A stretch of DNA of 64,000 nucleotides from Methylophaga sp. (GTDB lineage Bacteria > Pseudomonadota > Gammaproteobacteria > Nitrosococcales > Methylophagaceae): positions 1 through 64,000 of the forward strand of contig JASBUF010000033.1 in the NCBI GenBank assembly GCA_030148085.1, given 5' to 3'. Shown here piece after piece: positions 1 through 9,514 of the stretch (its first letter is position 1; every line of letters starts with the position of its first letter). Made by a program: the position numbers and the translations under genes. The notes below the pieces were generated by a model. That model saw nothing but the letters and a program-made list of their open reading frames with translations. It had not been told where the DNA came from and ran no database searches.

Positions 1-378
1 AAAGAAACGCAGGTTTTTACCCAACGGAATTTCCTTGCCCTCTTCGTCCATTTCCAGACCAGAGAACAACGCCGAGGTGGGTGAAGTAAGTACACACTGT
101 CCCGCACGAGTCTCTACTTGCTTGGCGAGGCCTTTACCACCCATGGCAAAAATCAGGCAAGCTACACCAGGACGGCCATCCGGTGTTTCATGCGGTTCCA
201 GCGTTCGTTCAATGCCCGCTTCACAACCACAGGCAATGACCGAGGTAGCAAAACCGGTAAAGGCTTGTGCCGAGTTCATCGCCCATTCGAGGTTCTGTGC
301 AGTGATGATGACGCGGGTACCGCGCATCGGAAATGCTTCCGCAAAGGTAGGGTCAATCGTGACGCCGTTGATAATCAT
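1..378 (-). CDS. fhcD: Formylmethanofuran:tetrahydromethanopterin formyltransferase (FhcD/Ftr), N-terminal part
   Basis: The reading frame begins MIINGVTIDPTFAEAF and runs off the left edge, so only about 126 N-terminal residues are present. The segments GTRVIITA and CGCEAGIE match the start of the archaeal Ftr family as I know it. In methylotrophs FhcD moves the formyl group between tetrahydromethanopterin and the methanofuran analogue, within the cytoplasmic Fhc complex that produces formate. Its ATG overlaps the fhcA stop (ATGA), indicating translational coupling. The usual next gene, fhcC, would lie beyond the window. Confidence 0.93.
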   Translation of the reverse strand, partial: MIINGVTIDPTFAEAFPMRGTRVIITAQNLEWAMNSAQAFTGFATSVIACGCEAGIERTLEPHETPDGRPGVACLIFAMGGKGLAKQVETRAGQCVLTSPTSALFSGLEMDEEGKEIPLGKNLRFF

Positions 379-2042
379 AGTTTGCCTCCCTTATGCAACG
401 GCTGTACGGTCAGACTGCCGCGACCGTCATCGATGATTTCATCATCGCTGATCTTGAAGTTGCCCAGTTTCATGGTGTGATACTTATCGAAGTAGGATTT
501 GAGCGATTTTTCAATCGACGCATCGTATTCCGGTTTGACCACATGAGTGGTACCCCAGGTGACTTTCACCAGTTCACCGTTTTTCACAACGATCTGACCA
601 TCTTTGAACACATAATCTGGTGAGCTAAACATACGCTCACGATCAGCATGATCGGTGTAGATAGTGATATCCGCCGCAGCACCAACACCTAAGTGACCGC
701 GATCCGCCAGACCAAGCAGCTTGGCCGCACCGGCGCGGGTCATAATCGCGATGTCATACAAGGAATATTCACGATCCAAGGAGGCCAGATGCGTGGCATT
801 CTGTGCTTCCGGATGTAACGTCGACAGCATATCGTTTCGGAAGGACTTATCCATCAGCAGCTTAATCAGATGTGGATAACTGGTGAACGGTGCGCCATTC
901 GGGTGATCGGTGGTGAGGAATATCCGCCAAGGATCATCCACCATCAGGAAAGTTTCCAGACCAATCATCCATTGCAGCGCATTCACAAAGCTCTGGTCTT
1001 TGTATTTGAACGGCACCACACCGCAACCGGCATCACATTCGATATCCATACACACCCACTTGTTAGGATGCGCATGTGGGGCACCAGCAAACTGACGCAT
1101 GTTATCGCCAGACGCTGTTACTGTCTGACCGAACAGAATCTGGCCGACGTCGACCGTGATGTTCTTATTGCGGTTAATCGCTTCCGCAATTTCAGCCGCA
1201 CCCGAGGAGAATTTAAAGTCACCTTCGGTACCGTAGCTGTGGAACTGAATATGGGTGAGGTGCATTGGCAGACCTTCAATACCCTGAATGGTATCTAAAG
1301 TCGTGTCTTTATTGCCAGGTACACCTAAGTTACAGCCGTGAACGTGCAATGGATGCGGTACACCCAGCTCAGTCATGGCACGAGCCAGACGTTGCAGAAT
1401 TTCACGTGGAGAGACGTTGTAAAAGGTATTTTTCTCGTCCAGATCCAGTTTGCGCTGGTTAAATTTGAACGCGTTGATACCGCCCGGGTTAACTACTTTC
1501 AAACCCAGAGCCTGGGTATGAGTCAGGGTCCAGGCCACGTAGTTGTTGATCGCTTCCTGATCTTCATTCGCCGCCATCATTCTGAGCAGGAAATCATCAC
1601 TGCCCAGCATGGCGTAACCGCCTTTATCGATGATCGGCGTGTCATGCATTTCCATATGCGCCTGACGGGCATTGATTGGTAATACCGCAGGTTCAAAACC
1701 CGCTGTGTAGCCCATTTCAGCATAGCGATAACCTGTGGTCAGCGTACTTGGCGCGGCATGGCCACAACCACTGCGCATTAGTTCGGTACGTTCAATCAGC
1801 GCTTCGGCATGATCTTCCGGCAGCATGGTACGGGCAATATTGACCTTACCGCCACCGATGTGGGTGTGCATATCAATCGCACCGGACATGATGACCTTAC
1901 CGCGCACATCGATTTCTTGATCGACTTTACCGTCTGACGGTGCATCAACAATGCGTCCGTCACGGATATAAATATCGCGTACCACATCGTTCTGCCCGTG
2001 TTCGGGGTCAAAGACACGGCCGCCTGTGAGTTTAGTTAGCAT
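375..2042 (-). CDS. fhcA: Formyltransferase/hydrolase complex subunit A
   Basis: A 555-residue homologue of formylmethanofuran dehydrogenase subunit A and a member of the amidohydrolase family. An HxH metal-binding motif (DMHTHIGG) lies near residue 68, and the TIM-barrel continues to an amidohydrolase-like C-terminal part (ADITIYTDHADRERMF). In methylotrophs this subunit hydrolyses the formyl-methanofuran analogue to formate. I chose the ATG at 2042 (MLTKLTGG) because it has a GGAG about 8 nt upstream; a longer in-frame start exists at 2072 but would run into fhcB. The gene follows fhcB directly and overlaps fhcD, as in the methylotroph order B-A-D-C. Confidence 0.95.
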   Translation of the reverse strand: MLTKLTGGRVFDPEHGQNDVVRDIYIRDGRIVDAPSDGKVDQEIDVRGKVIMSGAIDMHTHIGGGKVNIARTMLPEDHAEALIERTELMRSGCGHAAPSTLTTGYRYAEMGYTAGFEPAVLPINARQAHMEMHDTPIIDKGGYAMLGSDDFLLRMMAANEDQEAINNYVAWTLTHTQALGLKVVNPGGINAFKFNQRKLDLDEKNTFYNVSPREILQRLARAMTELGVPHPLHVHGCNLGVPGNKDTTLDTIQGIEGLPMHLTHIQFHSYGTEGDFKFSSGAAEIAEAINRNKNITVDVGQILFGQTVTASGDNMRQFAGAPHAHPNKWVCMDIECDAGCGVVPFKYKDQSFVNALQWMIGLETFLMVDDPWRIFLTTDHPNGAPFTSYPHLIKLLMDKSFRNDMLSTLHPEAQNATHLASLDREYSLYDIAIMTRAGAAKLLGLADRGHLGVGAAADITIYTDHADRERMFSSPDYVFKDGQIVVKNGELVKVTWGTTHVVKPEYDASIEKSLKSYFDKYHTMKLGNFKISDDEIIDDGRGSLTVQPLHKGGKL

Positions 2043-2055
2043 GTTGGATCTCCGT

Positions 2056-3330
2056 TTACAGGGCTTGTTCAACAGCAGTCAGCACATCAAAGGTGCTGGG
2101 CAAGCCGCTGTCACGTAGTTTTTTGAGTGGCACCGAAACGACACTGTCGCAGCGGAAGGTGCGCCCCGCATGATCGATACCCGGTACACCGACCGGAATA
2201 AACACCTCGGGCTCCTGCTCAAAGGTCATACCCGAACGTCCCAACACCACTGTGGTTGCATCCGTTTTCGGAGGAGTGCCAGCCGTATTAAAGCTCGATA
2301 CCCAGATCAACAGATCCACTTCACCGTCATCCAGCATGCGCTGGCCACGGTTCAGGTACGGGTCATAATCCGGCACATTACGACTGAAAGCGGTACGCAT
2401 CGGATAGCCCGACTGCCAGGCAGATACGGCATTAACCGTGGTATCACCTTCTTTACCACCCAATAGCAAACCATTACAGCGTGTCGTGTTATTGATTTCC
2501 TTGATCATCTCGCAGATGTTCTGGATGGTGACTTCAGCATGTGCATGACTGAGCTGCGTACCCGACCAGCTAATCACGCCGTATTTGGCTTGATTCAATT
2601 TGTCGGCAATCACGGCCAGTTCAGAAACTGGGATACCACCAACCGATTCGGCCTGGACGTTTTTCCCCTTAACCAGGGCACGCAGAACTGAAATGACTTC
2701 TGGCAGATCCGCTTCACTGCATTCGATTACTTGAGCAGCTCGACCAGATGGTGAGGTTGAGGCATTACCTGATGGTTTTTTACCGAGAAAAACGACTTCA
2801 CGTGAGTCGATGTCCTGCCCAAACATGCTTTCTTTTGGCCAGACCATACGTTCAAAGAAACGTGGGAATGTCAATTCGATATCGGTGCCCACCACCAGCA
2901 GAAAATCGACGCGGTTTCTGACTTCAGTCAGCGTCGTGGTCATATAACCGGTGTCCTGCAATACCAGAATGTTTCTAAAAGCGGCATCAGAAAACTGGCT
3001 GTCTACTGTGGCACGGCTGTGATCCGCCAAGGCCATCGCTGCACGCGCCCCATTCAAATCGGTACCCATACCACCGATGAGTGGTTGTTTGCTGTTATTC
3101 AGCAGGCCAGCAATATGCTTGACTGCTTGTTCCAGCGAAACCTCCTGACCATTGATCCGCGGAGAAAGATCCGTGATGGGCGTTTCAAAGCCTGGCGTTG
3201 TTACGCTGTCACCATTTTCTTTCACCGTGACAGTATTGCCATCAACCTGCACCACCAGGTCATCTGAAGCAATACCGCAGAAGGGACTAACGACATCATA
3301 AAAAATGCCGTCGCTTTGCTTGTCCGTCAT
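2056..3330 (-). CDS. fhcB: Formyltransferase/hydrolase complex subunit B
   Basis: A 424-residue protein related to formylmethanofuran dehydrogenase subunit B of the molybdopterin oxidoreductase superfamily. Matching segments include FCGIASDDLVV at the N terminus, IGGMGTDLNGARAA, and the C-terminal FIPVGVPGIDHAGRTFR. In methylotrophs the B subunit is known to have lost the metal cofactor and to be structural; that is family knowledge, not visible here beyond homology. The start MTDKQSDG at 3330 is preferred because a GAGG precedes it; six more codons are possible to 3348. It is the first fhc gene, 72 nt after the SPOR-domain gene. Confidence 0.93.
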   Translation of the reverse strand: MTDKQSDGIFYDVVSPFCGIASDDLVVQVDGNTVTVKENGDSVTTPGFETPITDLSPRINGQEVSLEQAVKHIAGLLNNSKQPLIGGMGTDLNGARAAMALADHSRATVDSQFSDAAFRNILVLQDTGYMTTTLTEVRNRVDFLLVVGTDIELTFPRFFERMVWPKESMFGQDIDSREVVFLGKKPSGNASTSPSGRAAQVIECSEADLPEVISVLRALVKGKNVQAESVGGIPVSELAVIADKLNQAKYGVISWSGTQLSHAHAEVTIQNICEMIKEINNTTRCNGLLLGGKEGDTTVNAVSAWQSGYPMRTAFSRNVPDYDPYLNRGQRMLDDGEVDLLIWVSSFNTAGTPPKTDATTVVLGRSGMTFEQEPEVFIPVGVPGIDHAGRTFRCDSVVSVPLKKLRDSGLPSTFDVLTAVEQAL

Positions 3331-3402
3331 GTCGGTGTCCTCAATCAAAAATTAAACTCAAAAACGGTTTCAGGCTGCCATATCATGCAGCATCGGCTCG
3401 TG

Positions 3403-3975
3403 TTAGCCGTGTTTAGCGCGCAGCAGCAGAGAATCAATATCGTTTTCACGTAATTGTTTCTGCAGCGCATCAGCCTTGCTACGGCCCGCAATCGGCCCGA
3501 CTTGCACACGATGCCATGTTTCTTTGCTATCAATGGTAACGGTTTGTACTTTTGACTCAATACCTAATAAGGCTAATCTGGCTCGAAAGCCATCGGCATC
3601 CGACAGCTTCTTAAATGACCCGACCTGAATCATATAGCTTTCTGTCGGTTCAGGCTGTTGCGGCTCTGCAGGTGTAGCGATTTCCTCTTCAGGGGGTGAG
3701 CTGACAACAGGTGGTTTGCCTTTATTTTTGCTTTCAACCACCGTTTCCATCTCAGGCAGCAGGGTATAAAAATCAAAGGTCGGTTCCACCGACTTGGTTT
3801 TTTGTTCAATCTGCTGTTTTACTTCACTACCGGACTTGTCTTCCGGTACGTTATCTTTGAGATGCAATAAGAACATCACAAAAACGCCGACGGCAAAACT
3901 CAGCAGCATCGGCCCCCAAGGTAAGGTTCTGCCGCTGTCGTTTCGGGTATTACGGGTATTTCGTCTGGCTGCCAC
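3403..3975 (-). CDS. SPOR-domain cell-envelope protein (FtsN-like)
   Basis: A 190-residue single-pass membrane protein. It has a basic N terminus (AARRNTRNTRN), one transmembrane helix at about residues 21-40 (WGPMLLSFAVGVFVMFLLHL), a charged and proline-rich periplasmic linker, and a C-terminal SPOR domain (about 112-188, YMIQVGSFKKLSDADGF). SPOR domains bind denuded septal peptidoglycan, so a cell-division role is likely. Start nine bases after argS; priA-argS-SPOR is a common gammaproteobacterial order in which this gene is labelled FtsN-like. Whether it is the essential FtsN cannot be decided from sequence. Confidence 0.85.
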   Translation of the reverse strand: MAARRNTRNTRNDSGRTLPWGPMLLSFAVGVFVMFLLHLKDNVPEDKSGSEVKQQIEQKTKSVEPTFDFYTLLPEMETVVESKNKGKPPVVSSPPEEEIATPAEPQQPEPTESYMIQVGSFKKLSDADGFRARLALLGIESKVQTVTIDSKETWHRVQVGPIAGRSKADALQKQLRENDIDSLLLRAKHG

Positions 3976-3984
3976 TGTAACCTC

Positions 3985-5742
3985 TTACATCGATTCCGGT
4001 GCTGACACGCCCATCACGGTGAGCGCATTACGTATAACCTGACGCACGGATGCAATCAAAGTTAAACGCGCCTGTGTCATAGCTGCATCGTCACTAATGA
4101 ACTGGTGGGCGTTGTAGTAGGTATGGAAATCACGCGCTAAATCCATCAGGTAGTGCGCCAAAATATGCGGTGTATGATTCAATGCTGCGTTTTCCAGCAC
4201 TTCCGGATAACTGGCAAGGCGGGTCATCAAGGCTTCTTCATGCGCTTCTGTCAGTCTAGACAGATTGTTTTGGCCAACAGTCTCATCCCAGCTCAAGCCA
4301 CGCTCTTCCAATTGACGGAACACACTGCAGACTCGTGCATGAGCGTATTGGACATAATAAACCGGGTTATCGTTACTTTGTGATTTGGCCAGCTCCAGAT
4401 CAAAGTCCATATGTTGATCAGCACCACGCATCACATAAAAGAAACGTGCCGCATCTTTACCGACTTCTTCGCGTAGCTCACGCAAAGTGACAAACTCACC
4501 GCTACGGGTCGACATACCGACTTTTTCAGCGCCGCGATACAGCACCGCAAATTGCACCAGCAACACTTTCAGCTGGTCGACATTTTGCGACATTGCCTGC
4601 ACAGCCGCTTTCACACGTGGAATATAGCCATGGTGATCCGCGCCCCAGATGTCAATGATTTGCTCAAAGCCACGCTGATATTTATTCAGATGGTAGGCGA
4701 TGTCTGACGCAAAATAGGTCGCCTGACCATTGTCACGTACGACAACGCGATCTTTTTCATCGCCATAGTCAGTCGATTTAAACCACCAGGCACCTTTGTC
4801 CTGATACAGCTGACCGGCCGCTTTAAGCTGCTCAATCGCTTTATCGACAACACCAGATTCGACCAAAGAACGTTCAGAAAACCATTCATCGTATTCGGTG
4901 CCGAATTCAGCCAGATCCTGACGGATATCATCCAAAATGGCATTCAGGCCTTTATCAAACACAATGCGATAATCCGCGTCACCCAGCAGGTGTTTGGCAC
5001 GATTGGTCAGTGCATCAATATGCATTTCCTTATCGCCACCTTCAGGTTCATCTGCAGGAATATCTTTGAACACTTCTGTGCCGGCATGACTAAACTTTTC
5101 GCCATATTCCTGCATTAATTCAGCGGCGATGTCTTTGACATAACTGCCTTGGTAACCATTACTCGGGAAGGTGAAGTGCTCACCACAGGCTTGCAAATAA
5201 CGCAGCCAGACACTGGTGCCAAGAATATCCATCTGACGGCCGGCATCGTTAACGTAGTATTCACGATGCACATCAAAGCCTGCCGCCATTAATAGGCTGC
5301 TGACGACCGAACCATAGGCGGCGCCACGGCCATGTCCAACATGTAATGGGCCGGTCGGGTTGGCAGAAACAAATTCGACCTGCACTTTTTTGCCCTGACC
5401 GACTTGGCTGCGGCCATAAGCTTCGCCTTTGCTCAGGATATCCAGCACGACTTGCTGTGAGGCTTCCGCGGTGAGGTAAAAATTAATAAATCCAGGGCCG
5501 GCAATTTCAACCTGACTGACAAATTCAGACTCAGGCAATGCGGCGACAATCTCGGTCGCGATTTGACGTGGATTCATTTTGGCGGGCTTGGCCAGCATCA
5601 TCGCGATATTGCAGGCAAAGTCACCATGCTTTTTGTCTTTGGTGCGATCAATCTGAATTTCTGGCAGATCAATCTCAAGCTGCTGTTGCTGGGTAAAAAT
5701 GGATAACGCCTGGCCAACCAGGTTTTTCAGTTGATCTTTCAA
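3985..5742 (-). CDS. argS: Arginyl-tRNA synthetase
   Basis: A 585-residue class I aminoacyl-tRNA synthetase of normal family length. The N-terminal additional domain is followed by the HIGH-type motif HVGH (134-137, in [10 protein letters not shown]). The KMSKS-equivalent loop reads VGMSTRSG, which is usual for ArgRS because the canonical lysine is replaced. The protein ends in the DALR anticodon-binding domain with the typical terminal GVSAPESM. It charges tRNA-Arg in the cytoplasm. It lies between priA and the SPOR gene on one strand, with 104 nt to priA. Confidence 0.98.
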   Translation of the reverse strand: MKDQLKNLVGQALSIFTQQQQLEIDLPEIQIDRTKDKKHGDFACNIAMMLAKPAKMNPRQIATEIVAALPESEFVSQVEIAGPGFINFYLTAEASQQVVLDILSKGEAYGRSQVGQGKKVQVEFVSANPTGPLHVGHGRGAAYGSVVSSLLMAAGFDVHREYYVNDAGRQMDILGTSVWLRYLQACGEHFTFPSNGYQGSYVKDIAAELMQEYGEKFSHAGTEVFKDIPADEPEGGDKEMHIDALTNRAKHLLGDADYRIVFDKGLNAILDDIRQDLAEFGTEYDEWFSERSLVESGVVDKAIEQLKAAGQLYQDKGAWWFKSTDYGDEKDRVVVRDNGQATYFASDIAYHLNKYQRGFEQIIDIWGADHHGYIPRVKAAVQAMSQNVDQLKVLLVQFAVLYRGAEKVGMSTRSGEFVTLRELREEVGKDAARFFYVMRGADQHMDFDLELAKSQSNDNPVYYVQYAHARVCSVFRQLEERGLSWDETVGQNNLSRLTEAHEEALMTRLASYPEVLENAALNHTPHILAHYLMDLARDFHTYYNAHQFISDDAAMTQARLTLIASVRQVIRNALTVMGVSAPESM

Positions 5743-5846
5743 CGTTTTAATGCCCTGAATACAAATAAAAGTGTGTCGCGCATTTTAACCGATCCACGTC
5801 CCCCTGACATCCTTGTTTTTTTCCGGCTTTTAGCCGGTTTTCAGGC

Positions 5847-8030
5847 CTAAAGCAGATCCACCGGGTCAATATCCATCGACCAGCGAAGTTTTCGAGCCAG
5901 TTTATGGCGACTTATCGCGGCCGTATAGGTATCCAATAAACGATGTAAAGGTTTTCTATCCAGACTACTCAAAAGCAGTTGTGCTCGGAATCGCCCGCCT
6001 TTCTTTTCCATAATCGCAGGGACTGGTCCAAGAACCATCACATCCTGTTGCCCTGCTTGATTCAGCATGCAGGCGACATCCTGCAAAAATTCCAAAGCCA
6101 GACTGCGCTCTTTGGCTTCAGCACGAATCACCGCCCAATTCGATGCGGGTGGCATCGCCAGTTCAATCCGTTCCCGCAACAGACTTTGTGCTGCTTTGGC
6201 ATAACCTTCCTTAATCAGCATTTGCCAGAAGGCATGTTGTGGTTGATCAGTCTGAATCAAGACTTCACCGGCTTTATCACCACGTCCCGCCCTGCCAGTG
6301 ATCTGGGTAATCATCTGCGCCAGGTTTTCTGTGGCCCGGTAATCGGCACTGTAAAGGCCTTGATCGGTATCTAATACACCGACCAGAGTGACATCATGAA
6401 AATCATGGCCTTTGGCCAGCATTTGCGTACCGACCAGAATTTGCGGCTCGCCTTTCTTGATATCAGCAACGATGTCATTAAACGCATTGACCCGTTGTGT
6501 GCTGTCACGATCAACACGGATCACTGGATAGTCAGGGAACAGGGTTTGCAGATGCTGCTCGATTTTTTCAGTGCCTGAGCCGTAACTTTTCAGTTCGGAT
6601 GATTCGCAGTCAGGACATTCTTTGGCGAGGCTGATAATAAACCCGCAGTGATGACAAAACAGGATCTGCCGGTGCTGATGTACCACCATTCGGGCATCAC
6701 AGTGCCGGCATTTAGCCTGCCAGCCACAGTCGTGACACATCAATACGGGTGCAAATCCCCTTCGGTTAATAAACAAAATAACTTGGTTACCTGCATTGAG
6801 GTGACTGTGCATGCGTTTGAGCAGTTGATCACTTAAACCATGATCAGGGTGTGCCCCATTACTGTCGACTAGATGCACATTCGGTAATCGTGCGCCAGCT
6901 GCGCGCTGACTTAAATGCAAGGGTTCAAATCGGTTTTGCTGTACTTGATACAGACTTTCTAAAGACGGTGTAGCGCTACCCATCAAAACAGGAATTCCAC
7001 GTTTTTGTGCTCGTACTAGAGCAATCTGCCTGGCGTGATAACGCAGACCATCCTGTTGTTTATAAGAACTGTCATGTTCTTCATCAATGATGATTAATCC
7101 GGCATCCGGTAACGGTGTAAAGACTGCAGAACGGGTACCAATGATGATTTTTCCAAGCCCTTGTTTGGCTAACAGCCAGCCTTGCTTGCGTTCTCCATCA
7201 GATACTGCGGAGTTGAGAATAACGATGCTGGTATCTAGTCGTTTCTGGAAACGTTCAACGAATTGGCCAGTAAGACCTATTTCCGGAATCAGAATAAGAA
7301 CCTGTTTTCCTTCTTGCAGCATGCGTTCACAGAGCTCGATGTAAACCTCCGTTTTACCACTGCCGGTAATACCGTCGAGTAAAAAGCTGTTGAACTGTGT
7401 TCGTTGTTGCCACACCTGTTCAACGGCATTTTGTTGTTCTTCGTTAAGCTGGAAAGGAAGAGTCAGTTCTGAACGCGTCACAGGCAACTTGGCTTGCAGT
7501 TGTTGTTTGACCAACCCCTGATTTTCCAATGCCTGCAGACTATTGGTAATGGCACCTAAGGAAGCTTTTAACGCTGATTGACTAATGCCATCTGGATAAT
7601 CACTCAAGATATCGAGACAGGCTTGCTGTTTTTTACCCAGTTTTTTCTCTATCGCATTATCGGTTTTGGACCACCAAGCCTCTTGTATTAAGTCGGCCTC
7701 AGAGCCGTTTCTTAATAACTTAGGTAGGGCTGTCTGAAAACATTCCCCAAGAGGATGATGATAGTAGCGACTAACCCAAAGTACCGTTTGCATGATTTCG
7801 TCAGGAATCAGTGGTTGAGTATCGACGATGTCTTCAATGCTTTTCAGTTTACTGATGTTTGTATCGGAATCGACTTCACTCACTCGAATGACAATCGCGA
7901 TACAAAGGCGTCCAGCAAAATTCACTTTTACTCGCATACCCGATTGCCAGAATCCCACGGGTTTATCAGACAGGTAGTCAAAAAGCTGTCTTAAAGGGCT
8001 GGGTACGGCAAGATGAATGATGCTGGTCAT
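5847..8030 (-). CDS. priA: Primosomal protein N' (PriA helicase)
   Basis: A 727-residue replication-restart helicase. An N-terminal 3'-DNA-binding domain is followed by Walker A GSGKTE (223-228), the DEEH box (IIIDEEHDSSY, about 319), and the zinc-binding insertion with paired cysteines (CHDCGW, CRHC, CHHCGF, CPDCES). Helicase motifs V and VI are seen in VGTQMLAKGHDF and QITGRAGR. PriA reloads DnaB at stalled forks. Its upstream region (8031-8318) carries the DnaA-box cluster described below, shared with the divergent folA gene. Confidence 0.97.
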   Translation of the reverse strand: MTSIIHLAVPSPLRQLFDYLSDKPVGFWQSGMRVKVNFAGRLCIAIVIRVSEVDSDTNISKLKSIEDIVDTQPLIPDEIMQTVLWVSRYYHHPLGECFQTALPKLLRNGSEADLIQEAWWSKTDNAIEKKLGKKQQACLDILSDYPDGISQSALKASLGAITNSLQALENQGLVKQQLQAKLPVTRSELTLPFQLNEEQQNAVEQVWQQRTQFNSFLLDGITGSGKTEVYIELCERMLQEGKQVLILIPEIGLTGQFVERFQKRLDTSIVILNSAVSDGERKQGWLLAKQGLGKIIIGTRSAVFTPLPDAGLIIIDEEHDSSYKQQDGLRYHARQIALVRAQKRGIPVLMGSATPSLESLYQVQQNRFEPLHLSQRAAGARLPNVHLVDSNGAHPDHGLSDQLLKRMHSHLNAGNQVILFINRRGFAPVLMCHDCGWQAKCRHCDARMVVHQHRQILFCHHCGFIISLAKECPDCESSELKSYGSGTEKIEQHLQTLFPDYPVIRVDRDSTQRVNAFNDIVADIKKGEPQILVGTQMLAKGHDFHDVTLVGVLDTDQGLYSADYRATENLAQMITQITGRAGRGDKAGEVLIQTDQPQHAFWQMLIKEGYAKAAQSLLRERIELAMPPASNWAVIRAEAKERSLALEFLQDVACMLNQAGQQDVMVLGPVPAIMEKKGGRFRAQLLLSSLDRKPLHRLLDTYTAAISRHKLARKLRWSMDIDPVDLL

Positions 8031-8149
8031 GAATAAATAACAGAAAGAAAGAGAGATATTTTTTTAGTGATGTTAATGTTTTATGCCTGTGAATTGTTGG
8101 ATAGATTCGATTTGGTATTCAAATTCAGCATCTTATCGTGATCCGTGCT

Positions 8150-8226
8150 TGTTGATAACTTTTATGCTGCGGGACGGATTTGCTGTGGATAACTAAGCGA
8201 CTTATCCACAGGAAAAGTTATCCACA
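8150..8226. promoter_or_regulatory. Cluster of DnaA boxes between priA and folA
   Basis: Three perfect copies of TTATCCACA occur within 43 bp: 8184-8192 (minus strand), 8202-8210 and 8218-8226 (plus strand). A fourth box with one mismatch (TTATCAACA, minus strand) is at 8150-8158. GATC occurs nearby at about 8140 and twice near 8234. Immediately downstream is GATCTTATTGGGT, which resembles the 13-mers of the E. coli unwinding element. DnaA binding is therefore likely. Whether this is oriC, a DnaA-titrating site, or DnaA control of folA/priA cannot be told from sequence. Confidence 0.75.
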
Positions 8227-8318
8227 GCTTGTGATCGATCTTATTGGGTATTTATACAGGACTTATTGCTGAGCTTGATAAACGGTAGACTGGCAGCACT
8301 TTTTGAGTGGAAGGCAAA

Positions 8319-8813
8319 ATGAAGTTAGCGTTGATTGTGGCCATGGATGAACAAGGGGTGATTGGAAAAGATAATGATCTGCCGTGGCGTTTATCGGCAG
8401 ATTTACAGTATTTCCGCCGAGTGACGATGGGTAAACCAATCATTATGGGGCGCAATACCCATGAGTCGATCGGTCGTCCTTTACTAGGAAGAAGAAATAT
8501 TGTGATTACCCGGCAGTCGGACTTTCAGGCTGATGGCTGTGAGGTGGTGTTTTCGATTGACCAGGCCTTAGCCGTATGTGAAGGCGAAGCAGAAGCCATG
8601 ATCATGGGCGGAGCGTCACTGTATGAGCAAACACTGCCCTTGGTTGATTCTTTGTATTTGACACGTGTCCACGCCAAGGTTGAAGGCGATACCTGGTTTC
8701 CCGACTGGTCAGAAAAAGACTGGCTTCTAGTCAGCCGGGAAGATCATCAGGCCGATGACAAAAACGAGTTTGATTACAGTTTTCTGCAATACCAGCGGAT
8801 TAAGACGTCATAA
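8319..8813 (+). CDS. folA: Dihydrofolate reductase
   Basis: A 164-residue chromosomal-type DHFR that reduces dihydrofolate to tetrahydrofolate with NADPH. It has the N-terminal MKLALIVAMDEQGVIG, the LPW substrate loop, and acidic catalytic residue Asp28 in LSADLQYF. The NADP site reads IIMGRNTHESIGRPL, and GGASLYEQ appears later. The ATG at 8319 has GGAAGG 5 nt upstream and is preferred over the in-frame GTG at 8307. It is divergent from priA across the DnaA-box region and its end overlaps the convergent gene at 8800 by 14 nt. Confidence 0.96.
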   Translation: MKLALIVAMDEQGVIGKDNDLPWRLSADLQYFRRVTMGKPIIMGRNTHESIGRPLLGRRNIVITRQSDFQADGCEVVFSIDQALAVCEGEAEAMIMGGASLYEQTLPLVDSLYLTRVHAKVEGDTWFPDWSEKDWLLVSREDHQADDKNEFDYSFLQYQRIKTS

Positions 8814-9033
8814 TCCGGAGCGCGTGTTGAAGGTGTTCGGCGGCTTCATAACCTAAATCGGTGAGATACCCGCCATCCTGCTGACTGATAAGCCCTTTCT
8901 CATGGAGTTTGGCGGCAGCGTCAACAAGGCCTTCTCGGGCTGTGTGATGGATTTTAATACCTGCCTGAGTACTATCTAAAGGAAATTGCAGCAGAACTTC
9001 CAGTTCATCAATCAGGGCTGTTTTTATGGTCAT
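8800..9033 (-). CDS. TIGR02647-type small conserved protein
   Basis: A 77-residue protein matching, from memory, the TIGR02647 family of small gammaproteobacterial proteins sometimes labelled DNA-binding. Recognisable parts are FPLDSTQAGIKIHH, LHEKGLI and DGGYLTDLGYEAAEH. The layout, short helices then a turn then a helix, suggests a winged-helix-like fold, but no function is established. It converges on folA with a 14-nt overlap of the two 3' ends. Confidence 0.75.
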   Translation of the reverse strand: MTIKTALIDELEVLLQFPLDSTQAGIKIHHTAREGLVDAAAKLHEKGLISQQDGGYLTDLGYEAAEHLQHALRIMTS

Positions 9034-9169
9034 ATTGTTCGCGCCTCTTTGCGGTTGGACTTGGTTTCAACATAGCACAAATTCAGCCTTGTAAACGCCT
9101 TGTTTAATAGCATTTACAGCAGTAGATTCAACTTGTACTCTTGGGGTGGGACACAAAGGAGATCGTGCC

Positions 9170-9514
9170 ATGCCAGTACCTATTATTTCTGATGATCCGC
9201 TGTATCGTTTATTACGAGAAGGCAAGATTGATGAGTTTAATCAGCGTGTGGCAGCAGGTGAGCAGGTCGATTTGACCAACTGTGATTTTCGCCACCTGAA
9301 CCTACAAGGCTTGCAGGCGAAGGGATTGGATTTTTCCAACAGTTATTTTCGTCAGGCGGATTTACGCGGTATTGATTTCACTGAATGTGTGAGTTTGGAA
9401 GGCGCCAGTATTCATGCAGCGAAAATTTCCGGCGTTTATTTCCCGAAACAGTTGCGTGCTGATGAAGTGTTATTGTCGCTGGAGCATGGCACGCGAATGC
9501 GTTACAGCAATTAG
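9170..9514 (+). CDS. Pentapeptide-repeat-type protein
   Basis: A 114-residue protein with a short run of pentapeptide-like repeats (about 37-80: [33 protein letters not shown]). It ends in [17 protein letters not shown]-like sequence (here [17 protein letters not shown]). The repeat run is too short for the long quadrilateral helix of Qnr proteins. Related small proteins occur in Pseudomonas without a known function. Start chosen at ATG 9170, preceded by AAAGGAGA. Its end overlaps the tatC end by 4 nt (convergent). Confidence 0.75.
   Translation: MPVPIISDDPLYRLLREGKIDEFNQRVAAGEQVDLTNCDFRHLNLQGLQAKGLDFSNSYFRQADLRGIDFTECVSLEGASIHAAKISGVYFPKQLRADEVLLSLEHGTRMRYSN

Noticed and set aside
870-878. 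An isolated DnaA-box-like TGTGGATAA in fhcA
   Set aside because: It is single and inside coding sequence; one such match is near chance expectation. The same applies to TTATCCACA near 27032 in the dihydropteroate-synthase-like gene.
1391-1406. A parS-like CACGTG in fhcA
   Set aside because: Only the central TTTCACGTGGA matches; several outer bases differ, so it is well below the recF sites.
5815-5846. Hairpin CCGGCT-TTT-AGCCGG after priA
   Set aside because: Its T run follows on the plus strand, where no gene ends; on the minus strand, where priA ends, it is followed by A, so it is not a convincing priA terminator.
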